From Poriferisodalis sp965204125 (GTDB lineage: Bacteria; Actinomycetota; Acidimicrobiia; Acidimicrobiales; Poriferisodalaceae), in assembly GCF_965204125.1 (NCBI RefSeq), contig NZ_OZ241968.1, forward strand, positions 1,054,001-1,118,000: DNA of 64,000 bases, in the 5' to 3' direction. How positions within the stretch are numbered: position 1 is the first letter of the stretch; every line of letters begins with the position of its first letter. Made by a program: the position numbers and the translations under genes. The notes beneath the pieces are model-generated. The model searched no databases, had not been told where the DNA came from, and worked only from the letters and a program-made list of their open reading frames with translations. Shown here piece by piece: positions 51,258-58,850 of this stretch.

Positions 51258-54065
51258 TTGACTACCTACTCGAAGCGGCGAGGCAGGCGTTCCCTCGCTG
51301 CGATCCTGGCGGCGATGCTCATTGCATCGGTGCTCGCCGTGGTCGCCGGCTCACCGGCGCACGCGGCCAACACGGCCGGCGAAGTACTCGTCGACCATGA
51401 CAACGACGCGAAGACTCCGAAGGTGCGCCAGTTCGCCGGCGACACCCGCTATGAGACTGCTCTGGCACTCGCGAAGGACTTTGCTGAGAACAACGGCAGC
51501 ATCGGCGGAGTTCCCGTCGCTTTCGTCGCGTCGGGTGAGTCGCTGGTCGACGCCGTGACTGTCTCAGCTCTTGCAGGCGACCTGAACGCACCGGTGCTGC
51601 TCACCCCTGGCGGGGAACTGCACCGAGGCGTCGGCACATTCCTCGAGGACTACGGCATTGGAACGATCCATGTGCTCGGCGGCACCGCCGCTGTCTCCGA
51701 TGCGGTTGTCACCGCCATCGAGGGCCTGGTCCACGAGCCGACCGTGACGCGCATCGCTGGCGACGACCGGTATGCGACTGCTGCTGCGATCGCTTCGGCT
51801 CTGAATGGTTCTCGGTCGTGGTGCGATTCCGACAATGAGGCTGCGGTGCTGGTCAATGGTGGCAGCACGTCGCTGGCCGGTGCGACAGTCATCGGGCCGG
51901 TTGCGAACCGTCTCGCGGTGCCAGTGTTGCTTACCGCCGCTGACGAACTGCCTGACGCGACCCGCGACTGGATCGACGAGAACAGCATCGAGCATGTTGT
52001 GATTGTCGGCTCGACCGCCGACGTGTCCGCGGGCATCGAGAAGATGCTGGCGGCTGACGGTGTCGATGTCGTTGAGCGCATCGCTGGCGACAACGCCGGT
52101 GAGTTGTCGGTGAACGTCGCCAAGACCGTCACTGGCGATTGCGCTGACGATCTGGCGCCGGTTGCGTTTGATCGGGCTGCGTTGGTGAACGGCTGGGGAC
52201 GCGATGTCGCCCCTGACGCCATCACCGCTGCGCCGGTTCTGTCGGACGGCAATCTCGTGCCGATCCTGCTGGTCGGTGACACGCTGCCCGCATCGGTGCG
52301 TGATTACCTCGCCGCGACGCCGTCGCTGCGTAATGGCAACAAGGTGCATTATCAGCTGCTCGCTATCGGCGGCACCGCTGCGGTGTCGGAGGCTGTGATG
52401 GCAGCGGCGATTGATGCTGCTGCTTCGGCTGATGCGCTCACTGTGTCGATTACCAACAACGTTGATATGCCGACGCATGATGACTTCGGAAAGCCGCCCG
52501 TTGTCGATGCGACAAGCTTCACGCTGCGGTTCAACGACCGTGTCAACAGCACCGGCCTGCAAGCCAAGCTCAGTGACATTGTCGAGATCAACGGCGCTCC
52601 AGCTGTCTTCACCGTTGCTGACGCCGATACTGACGGCACTGTGGAAGCCACAGAGTCGAGTTATCGCTGCGATTCCGCGATCGTGCGCATCACCGGTGTG
52701 CCGGCTCTCAAAGCTGGCGATGTCATCTCGGTCGCCGGTTCGACGCTGACGGTTGGTGCTGGCGATGACCAGCGCAATGTCGTGTCGACTTCGGTGACGG
52801 TGCCCGCGAACCCAGTCGACAAGATTGGCCCGAAGATCACCATCGTCGGTGTTGAGGACCAGAACAGCGGCGACGTTGGCACCGTCTGGGTCACGGTTGC
52901 TTCCGACGATCTCGGCACGGGCACCGACACAGGGTTGACGATCGACAACGCCGCGACCACCAATATCGCCAACGATGGTGAAGTGCGTGCAACCCGTGGC
53001 GGCAAGTCGCTCGTGCTCGCAGCCATCACTGATGTGTCGTTGGCAGCAGACGGCACGGCACGCTTCGAGTTGACGCTCGGCACTCAGACTGACACCACCC
53101 TCGTCGCTGAGTGGAAGGCCGGGGACCAGATCACGTTCATGAGAGGCGCGCTTGTCGACGCTGAAGGCAACGACAGCCCACGTGCACATGGCAGGGTTGC
53201 CGCAGCCAAAGTTTCCCCGAAGCCGACAGCGATCCGCGTTAGCGACGAGAACCACACCAACCAAGCAACTGCAACGGTTCCGGTCGCTATCGCAGGAACA
53301 GGCGGAGTGGCGGACATCACGCTGACCGCTAAGAAGGACGGCGCAGCGGCAGGTGTGCGCGGCAACGGCTGGACATTCCGGCTGCGCAACGCCAGCACCG
53401 TGCCCGCTGGTGACGCCGACATCGCTGTGTCAGTCGATACCAAGGGCCGACGTGTAGTCGCGACAGTCCGTCGTGGCGCACCGACCTACGGGGATCTCAA
53501 AACGGCGCTCGACGGTCACAGGGCATTCGCAGCGCTGTTCGACGTTGCTATCGCCAAGACGGCCGACAATGCGGCAGCCGGCACCTGCGGGGCTCCCAAG
53601 AGCACCACGAAGCTCACTCTCACGGGAGACTCGCCACCGGCTGGTCTGGACACTCCCGTTGCCTTCGCTGAGGGCCGTACCACTATGGCTGTGGAAGTCA
53701 TCTTCAACGGCTACCTCCAGACGGTGACCGACAACGCGCTGCGTGACGACGTGTTCGCGGACGCTGTCGCAGAGCGCGGCGTCGATCTGGCCAACCTGGC
53801 GACCGATAGCAGTGTGACACAGGTGTTCGTGGCACCATCTGACAGGGTCCGTTACAACATCGTCGCCACTGCGGGCGATGCCGGTCTGCTGTTGCAGCCC
53901 GGGCCCGGCAAGGACCGTGTGGTTGTCGCTGCTGGAGATGTCGCCACCGGCTACGCCGACGACGGTCTCACCGGCACCGACGACACCGATGGTGACGAGA
54001 CCACCAACGCCAAGAACGATGGTCTGTGGATGCACCGCAGCAGCTCTGTCAAGGCTCCCGCCTAG
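51258..54065 (+). CDS. S-layer-like CWB2 protein, paralogue E
   Basis: 935 aa from TTG 51258 (TTGACTACCTACTCG). Longer in-frame starts run back through the leader and into the antitoxin region and are not credible. Signal peptide LAAILAAMLIASVLAVVAGS...AHA. CWB2 repeats 'RQFAGDTRYETALALAKDF', 'TRIAGDDRYATAAAIASAL', 'VERIAGDNAGELSVNVAK'. Ig-like segment 'FTLRFNDRVNSTGLQAKLSD'; C-terminal domain 'GVRGNGWTFRLRNASTVPAG' and 'VDTKGRRVVATVRRGAPTYG'. It is intermediate between the A/C/D and B/F groups. Its downstream hairpins differ from those of the other paralogues. Confidence 0.92.
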   Translation: MTTYSKRRGRRSLAAILAAMLIASVLAVVAGSPAHAANTAGEVLVDHDNDAKTPKVRQFAGDTRYETALALAKDFAENNGSIGGVPVAFVASGESLVDAVTVSALAGDLNAPVLLTPGGELHRGVGTFLEDYGIGTIHVLGGTAAVSDAVVTAIEGLVHEPTVTRIAGDDRYATAAAIASALNGSRSWCDSDNEAAVLVNGGSTSLAGATVIGPVANRLAVPVLLTAADELPDATRDWIDENSIEHVVIVGSTADVSAGIEKMLAADGVDVVERIAGDNAGELSVNVAKTVTGDCADDLAPVAFDRAALVNGWGRDVAPDAITAAPVLSDGNLVPILLVGDTLPASVRDYLAATPSLRNGNKVHYQLLAIGGTAAVSEAVMAAAIDAAASADALTVSITNNVDMPTHDDFGKPPVVDATSFTLRFNDRVNSTGLQAKLSDIVEINGAPAVFTVADADTDGTVEATESSYRCDSAIVRITGVPALKAGDVISVAGSTLTVGAGDDQRNVVSTSVTVPANPVDKIGPKITIVGVEDQNSGDVGTVWVTVASDDLGTGTDTGLTIDNAATTNIANDGEVRATRGGKSLVLAAITDVSLAADGTARFELTLGTQTDTTLVAEWKAGDQITFMRGALVDAEGNDSPRAHGRVAAAKVSPKPTAIRVSDENHTNQATATVPVAIAGTGGVADITLTAKKDGAAAGVRGNGWTFRLRNASTVPAGDADIAVSVDTKGRRVVATVRRGAPTYGDLKTALDGHRAFAALFDVAIAKTADNAAAGTCGAPKSTTKLTLTGDSPPAGLDTPVAFAEGRTTMAVEVIFNGYLQTVTDNALRDDVFADAVAERGVDLANLATDSSVTQVFVAPSDRVRYNIVATAGDAGLLLQPGPGKDRVVVAAGDVATGYADDGLTGTDDTDGDETTNAKNDGLWMHRSSSVKAPA

Positions 54066-54091
54066 ACCGGTTGTCACATAGCTGAGGGCCT

Positions 54092-54140
54092 GAGGCCCCC
54101 GTCCGATGCAGGCATCACATTGCGTCCGGGCGGGGGCCTC
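54092..54140 (+). terminator. Hairpin after S-layer-like gene E
   Basis: GAGGCCCCCG (54092-54101) pairs with CGGGGGCCTC (54131-54140), with a further CCG/CGG inside. It lies 27 bp after the stop codon. Confidence 0.65.
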
Positions 54141-54188
54141 TCCCTTGGCCAACACCACTTAGACCCGAGTCCCTCTTCGGGAGGGAAC

Positions 54189-54216
54189 GGACCCCCGACC
54201 ACTAGGTCGGGGGTCC
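54189..54216 (+). terminator. Strong rho-independent-type terminator
   Basis: A 12-bp perfect stem GGACCCCCGACC / GGTCGGGGGTCC with loop ACTA, followed by TTCCCGTTT. It is the second hairpin after gene E. Confidence 0.75.
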
Positions 54217-54279
54217 TTCCCGTTTCCGGGCTGGTTGAACCTGCCCACGCGGGCGGCTGCGAACCGTGCGCCCGCTGCA

Positions 54280-54465
54280 TGCAGCGCACCCGCGTACGCC
54301 ACTAATTCGGTGCAGGTTCCTGTGCTGGTCGGCTTATGGTGCGTTCAGCCTCGCTGCCGGCTCATGCGGCAGTCGATTCCTAACCACGAGAGCGCTCTTC
54401 AGCGCCGCAAGGCTCAGCGAGGCCCGGTATCCGCCACGAACGAATCGACCGCCGCCATGACCGCA
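54280..54465 (+). repeat. Upstream region shared by the ParA operon and the coiled-coil membrane gene
   Basis: 54280-54465 and 55990-56165 share blocks in the same order: TGCATGCAGC, TAATTCGGTGCAGGTTCCTG, GCCGGCTCATGCGGC-like, CAGCGCCGCA and GAGGCCCG. The second copy ends in an AAGGAGG ribosome binding site and an ATG. The two operons probably share promoter and leader by duplication. Confidence 0.7.
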
Positions 54466-55335
54466 GCAACACCCCCAAGAACTGAACCGAGCGCGAGAGT
54501 CGCGGTCTCCGTGATCAACATGAAGGGCGGCGTCGGCAAGACGACGATCGCAACGCTGCTCTGTCGGCACCTTGCGCGAACCCACAAGGTCCTAGCGATC
54601 GACTTGGACCCTCAGGCGAACATGTCCCAGGCGCTCATGGGTGAGGCTGGTTACCGGCGGTTCATGGATGACGAGTCGCCGTCGGTGGTTGAGGTGTTCA
54701 AGGGATATCAGCCTCCGCGCAGCGCGGCCTCGCCGACCCCGCTGGACCCGGCCGATGTAGCACGGACAATTCCGGGCCGCGGCGAGAAACTGCGCATCAT
54801 TCCTTCTCGCTTCGATTTCTCCGACAACCTGTGTGAGGCGACGAGAACGGACGATCAGGCCCTAGCGCGCTTCATCGCAGATGGATTCGATGACATCGAC
54901 ATTGTCTTGATCGACTGTGCTCCAACGGAGTCGGTTCTCACGCGGGCTGCCTATCACGCCTCGCGGTATGTGCTAGTTCCCGTTCGCCCCGAGTACTTCG
55001 CCACCATCGGATTCCCGCTACTGCACAGATCGTTGGAGGGGTTTAGGAAGCAGAACCCCGGTCACGAGCTCGATGTGCTCGGCATCGTGATCAACGATGC
55101 CGGGTACAAGGGCGGAAATGATGGTGGACCCGAAAAGGCACAAGCCATGACCGACATCAGGGGCGAAGCCGCAAAGCACAGCTGGCGGATCTTCTCCAAG
55201 CAGCTCCCGTACTCCCGTGGGTTCCCAAAGATGATGCGAGGAAATTACAGCCGGCTCGGTAACGCCAGAAGGTCGTTCTACGCTCTTGAACGGGAACTGC
55301 GCCGCACGTTGTCTGAGGAGGGATACCTGCTGTGA
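54457..55335 (+). CDS. ParA/Soj-like P-loop ATPase
   Basis: 292 aa from ATG 54457; an in-frame ATG at 54364 is possible but reads through the repeated leader. Deviant Walker A 'VINMKGGVGKTTIATLLCRH', Walker A' 'LAIDLDPQANMSQALMG', Walker B 'IVLIDCAPTESVLTRAAYHA', and the helix 'VPVRPEYFATIGFPLLHRSL'. These are ParA features of plasmid/chromosome partition or protein-positioning ATPases. It overlaps the next gene by four bases (GTGA). No ParB with a recognisable domain or parS array is seen nearby, so its cargo is unknown. Confidence 0.9.
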   Translation: MTAATPPRTEPSARVAVSVINMKGGVGKTTIATLLCRHLARTHKVLAIDLDPQANMSQALMGEAGYRRFMDDESPSVVEVFKGYQPPRSAASPTPLDPADVARTIPGRGEKLRIIPSRFDFSDNLCEATRTDDQALARFIADGFDDIDIVLIDCAPTESVLTRAAYHASRYVLVPVRPEYFATIGFPLLHRSLEGFRKQNPGHELDVLGIVINDAGYKGGNDGGPEKAQAMTDIRGEAAKHSWRIFSKQLPYSRGFPKMMRGNYSRLGNARRSFYALERELRRTLSEEGYLL

Positions 55336-55829
55336 CGGGAGACCGACTCGTTGCCTCGCTGCGAGAGCTCGTGCGAGAACACGGGCTCGAGCAGGTGAGC
55401 CGATCGCTTCACGAGATTGGCGGGCTCGACGGCCAGGCCCAGGACGCCGCGCCTAGTTCCGGCAGATCAGCACAGCGTGCTGTCGGTCCGAGAGTCAAGC
55501 GGAAGCGTGCAGCCACCGCCCTAGAGCGCGTCGAGAAGATGGATCTTCCGAGCGAGACTGCCGACGATGTCGTGCAGCTCGCAAAGCGGTTCGACGAGAA
55601 ATCCTTCATGCCGACCTTCGGCGACATCGCTCACTTCTGCAGTGTCTATGACATCGAGGTGCCGGCGTCGAGGTCCCGTGCCTCCGCGATAGCACGTGTC
55701 TTCAGCACCATCGCGGCCATGAGCGCCGAGGACATCCGGATACTGGTCGACTACGGCGCGTTCTCCGGCCCGGCGCGTCTCGGCCCGATATCTGACGCAA
55801 TCGCCCGCCGCAGCCGAACGCAAGCGTAA
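55332..55829 (+). CDS. Hypothetical partner of the ParA-like ATPase
   Basis: 165 aa from GTG 55332, translationally coupled to the ParA-like gene. Basic N-terminal half with a possible DNA-binding helix ('SVREHGLEQVSRSLHEIGG'-like region, 'RVKRKRAATALERVEKMDLP') and a helical C-terminal half ('DVVQLAKRFDEKSFMPTFGD', 'IARVFSTIAAMSAEDIRILV'). The family is not recognised. By position it is the ParB-like or adaptor component. Confidence 0.75.
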   Translation: MTGDRLVASLRELVREHGLEQVSRSLHEIGGLDGQAQDAAPSSGRSAQRAVGPRVKRKRAATALERVEKMDLPSETADDVVQLAKRFDEKSFMPTFGDIAHFCSVYDIEVPASRSRASAIARVFSTIAAMSAEDIRILVDYGAFSGPARLGPISDAIARRSRTQA

Positions 55830-56140
55830 GAACCCACTGCTGCGCTCCGCGACAGCGACCTCACCGTCATGGCGGCTCTCACGGTTGAGGCAACGGACAA
55901 GGCCCGCATAGGCACCTCCAAGCAAGCACGAACTGCGCTCAGGCGAGCGTCGACGTCGGCAGCGGTGTTCCGTGTGCGGCGGCACCGGACTGCATGCAGC
56001 AGACTCGTCGATGCCATTAATTCGGTGCAGGTTCCTGAGCCTTTCGGGCTACGGTGTGACTGCCTCGTTGCCCGGCTCATGCGGCGACCTTCCTGGAACC
56101 AGATGTGCGCTGTCAGCGCCGCAGAGCCGAAGGAGGCCCG

Positions 56141-56578
56141 ATGCCCGCACCCGTCGAGACGACCGCCGCGATGACCGAACCGGCCCCACAGCACACGCCC
56201 GCTGTCGGCAGCGAGGCGGCGCGGCAGGGCGTGTCGCCGAATGTGGTGATGGGCGTGTTCGGCGGGCTGCTGACCACGCTGCTGGGAGCGCTGATCGGTT
56301 TGATGATGTGGCAGTTCAGCTCGCTGGGCGGCCGCATCGACGCTCAAGGCGCGCGCATCGACAGCCTCAGTACCGAGCTGCGCGCTGAGCTGCGCGCCGA
56401 GATCGGCGGCCTGCGGACCGAGCTGCGGAACGAGCTGCGCGCCGAGATCGGCGGCCTGCGGGCTGAGATGCAGGCGGGCTTCCGGGAGATCAACGCGATT
56501 CTGCTGGACCACACCGACCGTCTCGCTCGCCTCGAGGCCGCCGCAGGGCTGCCCCGCAGCGCCGACGCCCCCCAATAG
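56141..56578 (+). CDS. Membrane-anchored coiled-coil protein
   Basis: 145 aa from ATG 56141, with AAGGAGG 6 bases upstream. One transmembrane helix ('GVFGGLLTTLLGALIGLMMW') is followed by a long charged coiled coil with near repeats ('TELRAELRAEIGGLRTELRN', 'ELRAEIGGLRAEMQAGF') and 'ILLDHTDRLARLEAAAG'. No enzymatic motif. It shares its upstream region with the ParA operon, so the two may be coordinately expressed. Confidence 0.82.
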   Translation: MPAPVETTAAMTEPAPQHTPAVGSEAARQGVSPNVVMGVFGGLLTTLLGALIGLMMWQFSSLGGRIDAQGARIDSLSTELRAELRAEIGGLRTELRNELRAEIGGLRAEMQAGFREINAILLDHTDRLARLEAAAGLPRSADAPQ

Positions 56579-56737
56579 GGACCGGCTGCACGAACAGCGC
56601 GCTGAGGCTGAGCCCCGTGATGCTGCGCAGCAGATTGCCGAAGTTGGTTCGTTGCGGTTCGCTCGACGTCGAGGCGGCTGGTCGGGCTATGAGCCAGTCC
56701 GCTGGCTAGATTGTCTGTCTAGATTGTAGTGGCGTCG

Positions 56738-57019
56738 ATGCAGGGGGTCATTGTGGCGGATGCAGCGCAGATGTGGCAATTGCAGGACGCCAAGAACCGG
56801 TTCAGCGCCGTTGTCGAGGCGGCGCTGGGCGGCGAGCCGCAGCATGTGACGCGGCGAGGCCAGCCCGTGGTCGTGGTGGTGGCGGTGGATGAGTTCGAGC
56901 GGCTCTGCCGGCTCGACAGTGCTGCCGCGCCCACGTTCGGCCGCCTGCTGGCCGCCATGCCGACCGACGGCGGCGAATTCGAGCGGCTCGATGTGTCACC
57001 CAGGGACATCGAGCTGTGA
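56738..57019 (+). CDS. Phd/YefM-like antitoxin of VapC (3)
   Basis: 93 aa from ATG 56738; GTG 56729 is an alternative. Phd core: 'WQLQDAKNRFSAVVEAALGG', 'EPQHVTRRGQPVVVVVAVDE'. The C terminus ('FERLDVSPRDIEL') is the toxin-binding tail. It overlaps the toxin gene by four bases (GTGA). Confidence 0.9.
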   Translation: MQGVIVADAAQMWQLQDAKNRFSAVVEAALGGEPQHVTRRGQPVVVVVAVDEFERLCRLDSAAAPTFGRLLAAMPTDGGEFERLDVSPRDIEL

Positions 57020-57429
57020 GCTTGCTGCTCGACACCGATGTTCTCTCGGCGCTGCGCCGTCGCCACCGGAACCCGTCGGTCGTCGGGTGGCTGGAGAGCC
57101 AACGCACAGCCGACCTGCATCTCAGCGTGGTGACCATCGGCGAGATCGAGCGCGGCATTGCCCGCCAGCGCGATCGCGACCCCGCATTCGCCCTGGAACT
57201 CGCCGACTGGCTCGACAAGGTGCTCACCTGGTACGGCGACCGCGTGCTCCCCGTCGATACCGGCACGGCTCGGCGGTGGGGCCGCCTCGTTGAGCTGCTC
57301 GGGCATGCGAATGCCGACCTCTTGATCGCCGCCACGGCACTCGAGCACGGGCTCACCGTGGTCACCCGCAACACCCGCGACTTCGAGCCAACCGGAGCAA
57401 AGGTGCTCAACCCCTTCGGTGACGCATAG
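57016..57429 (+). CDS. VapC-like PIN-domain ribonuclease toxin (3)
   Basis: 137 aa from GTG 57016. Acidic PIN residues: 'LLLDTDVLSALRR' (Asp), 'SVVTIGEIERGI' (Glu), 'GHANADLLIAATALEHGLTV' (Asp) and 'TRNTRDFEPTGA' (Asn, Asp). It ends 'VLNPFGDA', typical of the FitB/VapC group. Confidence 0.92.
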   Translation: MSLLLDTDVLSALRRRHRNPSVVGWLESQRTADLHLSVVTIGEIERGIARQRDRDPAFALELADWLDKVLTWYGDRVLPVDTGTARRWGRLVELLGHANADLLIAATALEHGLTVVTRNTRDFEPTGAKVLNPFGDA

Positions 57430-57471
57430 CCTGCGGCGCGGGCGGGCTGTCAGCTCGGCTCCGGGTTGGAT

Positions 57472-58188
57472 CTATTGAGACGGAGCCACTCGAACGACCA
57501 GGCGGTCCTTTCTCTGCTCCTCGGTCGGAGGCGGCTGGGTTTCCTGCTCGCCGTCGGACTCATCTGAGTCGTCTGGCGGCTCGTTGCTGGGCCCAGATGC
57601 GCTGGCCGTCGGCTGGCTCGGCGGGGTGCTGGCCGGCGGCGTCTCGTCATGACTCGAGCGTTGCCCGACCGACCCGTCGTCGGACTCCTTGTCGTCGCTG
57701 ACCGGCAGCGACTGCTTGTCCCAATTGAGGCTCCCAGCCGGTGCCGCTGGGGTGTCGGCGCGCACATAGGCCGACCACCCGCTCAACCCGGCCGAGTTGC
57801 GTGCCTTGATGCGGTAGAAGTACGTCGACGACGGCGAGACTCCGTAGTCGACAAACGACCTGACGCTGCTGCCGAGGAGATCCGCCACGACGGCATAGGT
57901 GCTGGCGGCGCCGTCGCTGTGGTCGCGTCGGAGCACCTGGTAGCCGGTCACGCTGCCGTCGTCCGACGCAGTCCACGAGAGCGTCACCGAGCTGTGCGTC
58001 GCCGCGGCCACCGAGAGCCCTTGTGGTGCGGGCGGGCGATCAGATTCCTGCGCTGCAGCCGGCGTGCCCGGCACGATCAGAGTGAGCACGGCGAGCGCCG
58101 CCAGCGCGCTCACCGACGCACGGCGCCGCAGCGAGCCGCGTCGAGCGCTGGCCTCGTCGATCGTCTCTCGCAGTTCTCGCATACGCAT
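57472..58188 (-). CDS. Secreted protein with one fibronectin III domain
   Basis: 238 aa from ATG 58188. A basic N region (SARRGSLRRRASVS) and hydrophobic core (ALAALAVLTLIVPGTPAAAQ) form the signal peptide. Residues about 50-145 are an FN3 domain ('LSVAAATHSSVTLSWTASDD', 'GSVTGYQVLRR', 'STYFYRIKARNSAGLSGWS'). The C-terminal 90 residues are acidic and Pro/Ser-rich without CWB2 repeats, so anchoring is unclear. It is convergent with the third VapBC pair. Confidence 0.85.
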   Translation of the reverse strand: MRMRELRETIDEASARRGSLRRRASVSALAALAVLTLIVPGTPAAAQESDRPPAPQGLSVAAATHSSVTLSWTASDDGSVTGYQVLRRDHSDGAASTYAVVADLLGSSVRSFVDYGVSPSSTYFYRIKARNSAGLSGWSAYVRADTPAAPAGSLNWDKQSLPVSDDKESDDGSVGQRSSHDETPPASTPPSQPTASASGPSNEPPDDSDESDGEQETQPPPTEEQRKDRLVVRVAPSQ

Positions 58189-58239
58189 CTCCTAGCAAGC
58201 AGAAAATAGTCTGTGCAACTACCAAAAGCCGGACGCGAA

Positions 58240-58265
58240 GAGCCCCGGGGTTTCGGCCCGTGGTC
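58240..58265. terminator. Degenerate copy of the S-layer hairpin
   Basis: Left arm GAGCCCCGGGG (58240-58250) is intact with the usual GACGCGAA flank, but the right arm is broken (CCCGTGGTC). It appears to be a decaying orphan of the family hairpin. Confidence 0.55.
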
Positions 58266-58313
58266 GCCCGCTTTCGGTCCCCGGTGTTGGCTAGTGCGGC
58301 GTCTCTGCGCTGG

Positions 58314-58723
58314 TCAGCCGCGCAGCCACTCGGTGATGGCAACGACTGCCGCAAGGGCACAGAGCATCTCGATCGGCACCCAGAACGCCAGCCGGCTGAT
58401 CTGCTTGCTGAGGGAGGCAATGTCCTCGCGGCGTTCCTTGCGGTCGGCCTCGCATTGGGCGGCGTGTGCTCGGCGGTCGGCCTCGCATTGGGCGGCGTGT
58501 GCTCGGCGGTCGGCCTCGCATTGGGCGGCCAGTTCTTGGAGGTCGGCCTGGCGCTGGTTGGACATCATGAGCGAGAACTTCGAGAACTCTGCTGACAGGT
58601 GCCCTTGGCGACCAGGTCCGACAGCGGTGCCGGAGCGAGGCACGACATCACGAACTCCGCTGTCTGTTCGTCGGTCTGCTCACGCAGCAGATTGTAGAAG
58701 TTGGTGCGTTGCTGTTCCGGAGT
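58314..58723 (-). pseudogene. Coiled-coil membrane protein gene with frameshift and lost start
   Basis: N-terminal frame: 'TPEQQRTNFYNLLREQTDEQ', 'TAEFVMSCLAPAPLSDLVAK', similar to the gene at 35928-36218. Restoring one G in the GGG at 58602-58604 (minus strand) joins it to 'HLSAEFSKFSLMMSNQRQAD', three AAQCEADRRAH repeats and a transmembrane helix ('IEMLCALAAVVAITEWL'). No ATG, GTG or TTG is found at the expected start. A short 5' relic of the same family lies at about 56622-56668. Confidence 0.7.
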
Positions 58724-58751
58724 CCCGGAAGTTGACGACCGCAGACGCGAA

Positions 58752-58779
58752 GAGCCCCGGGGCCGAAACCCCGGGGCTC
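58752..58779 (-). terminator. Conserved GC-rich hairpin after S-layer-like gene F
   Basis: GAGCCCCGGGG / CCCCGGGGCTC with loop CCGAAA, in the same GCAGACGCGAA context as after genes A and B. Confidence 0.75.
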
Positions 58780-58850
58780 CTTCGTTGTTGGTCTTTGCCG
58801 ATCAGGCGGGCAATCCCCCGATCAGTTCAGGTCAACTGTGCAGTAACTCG

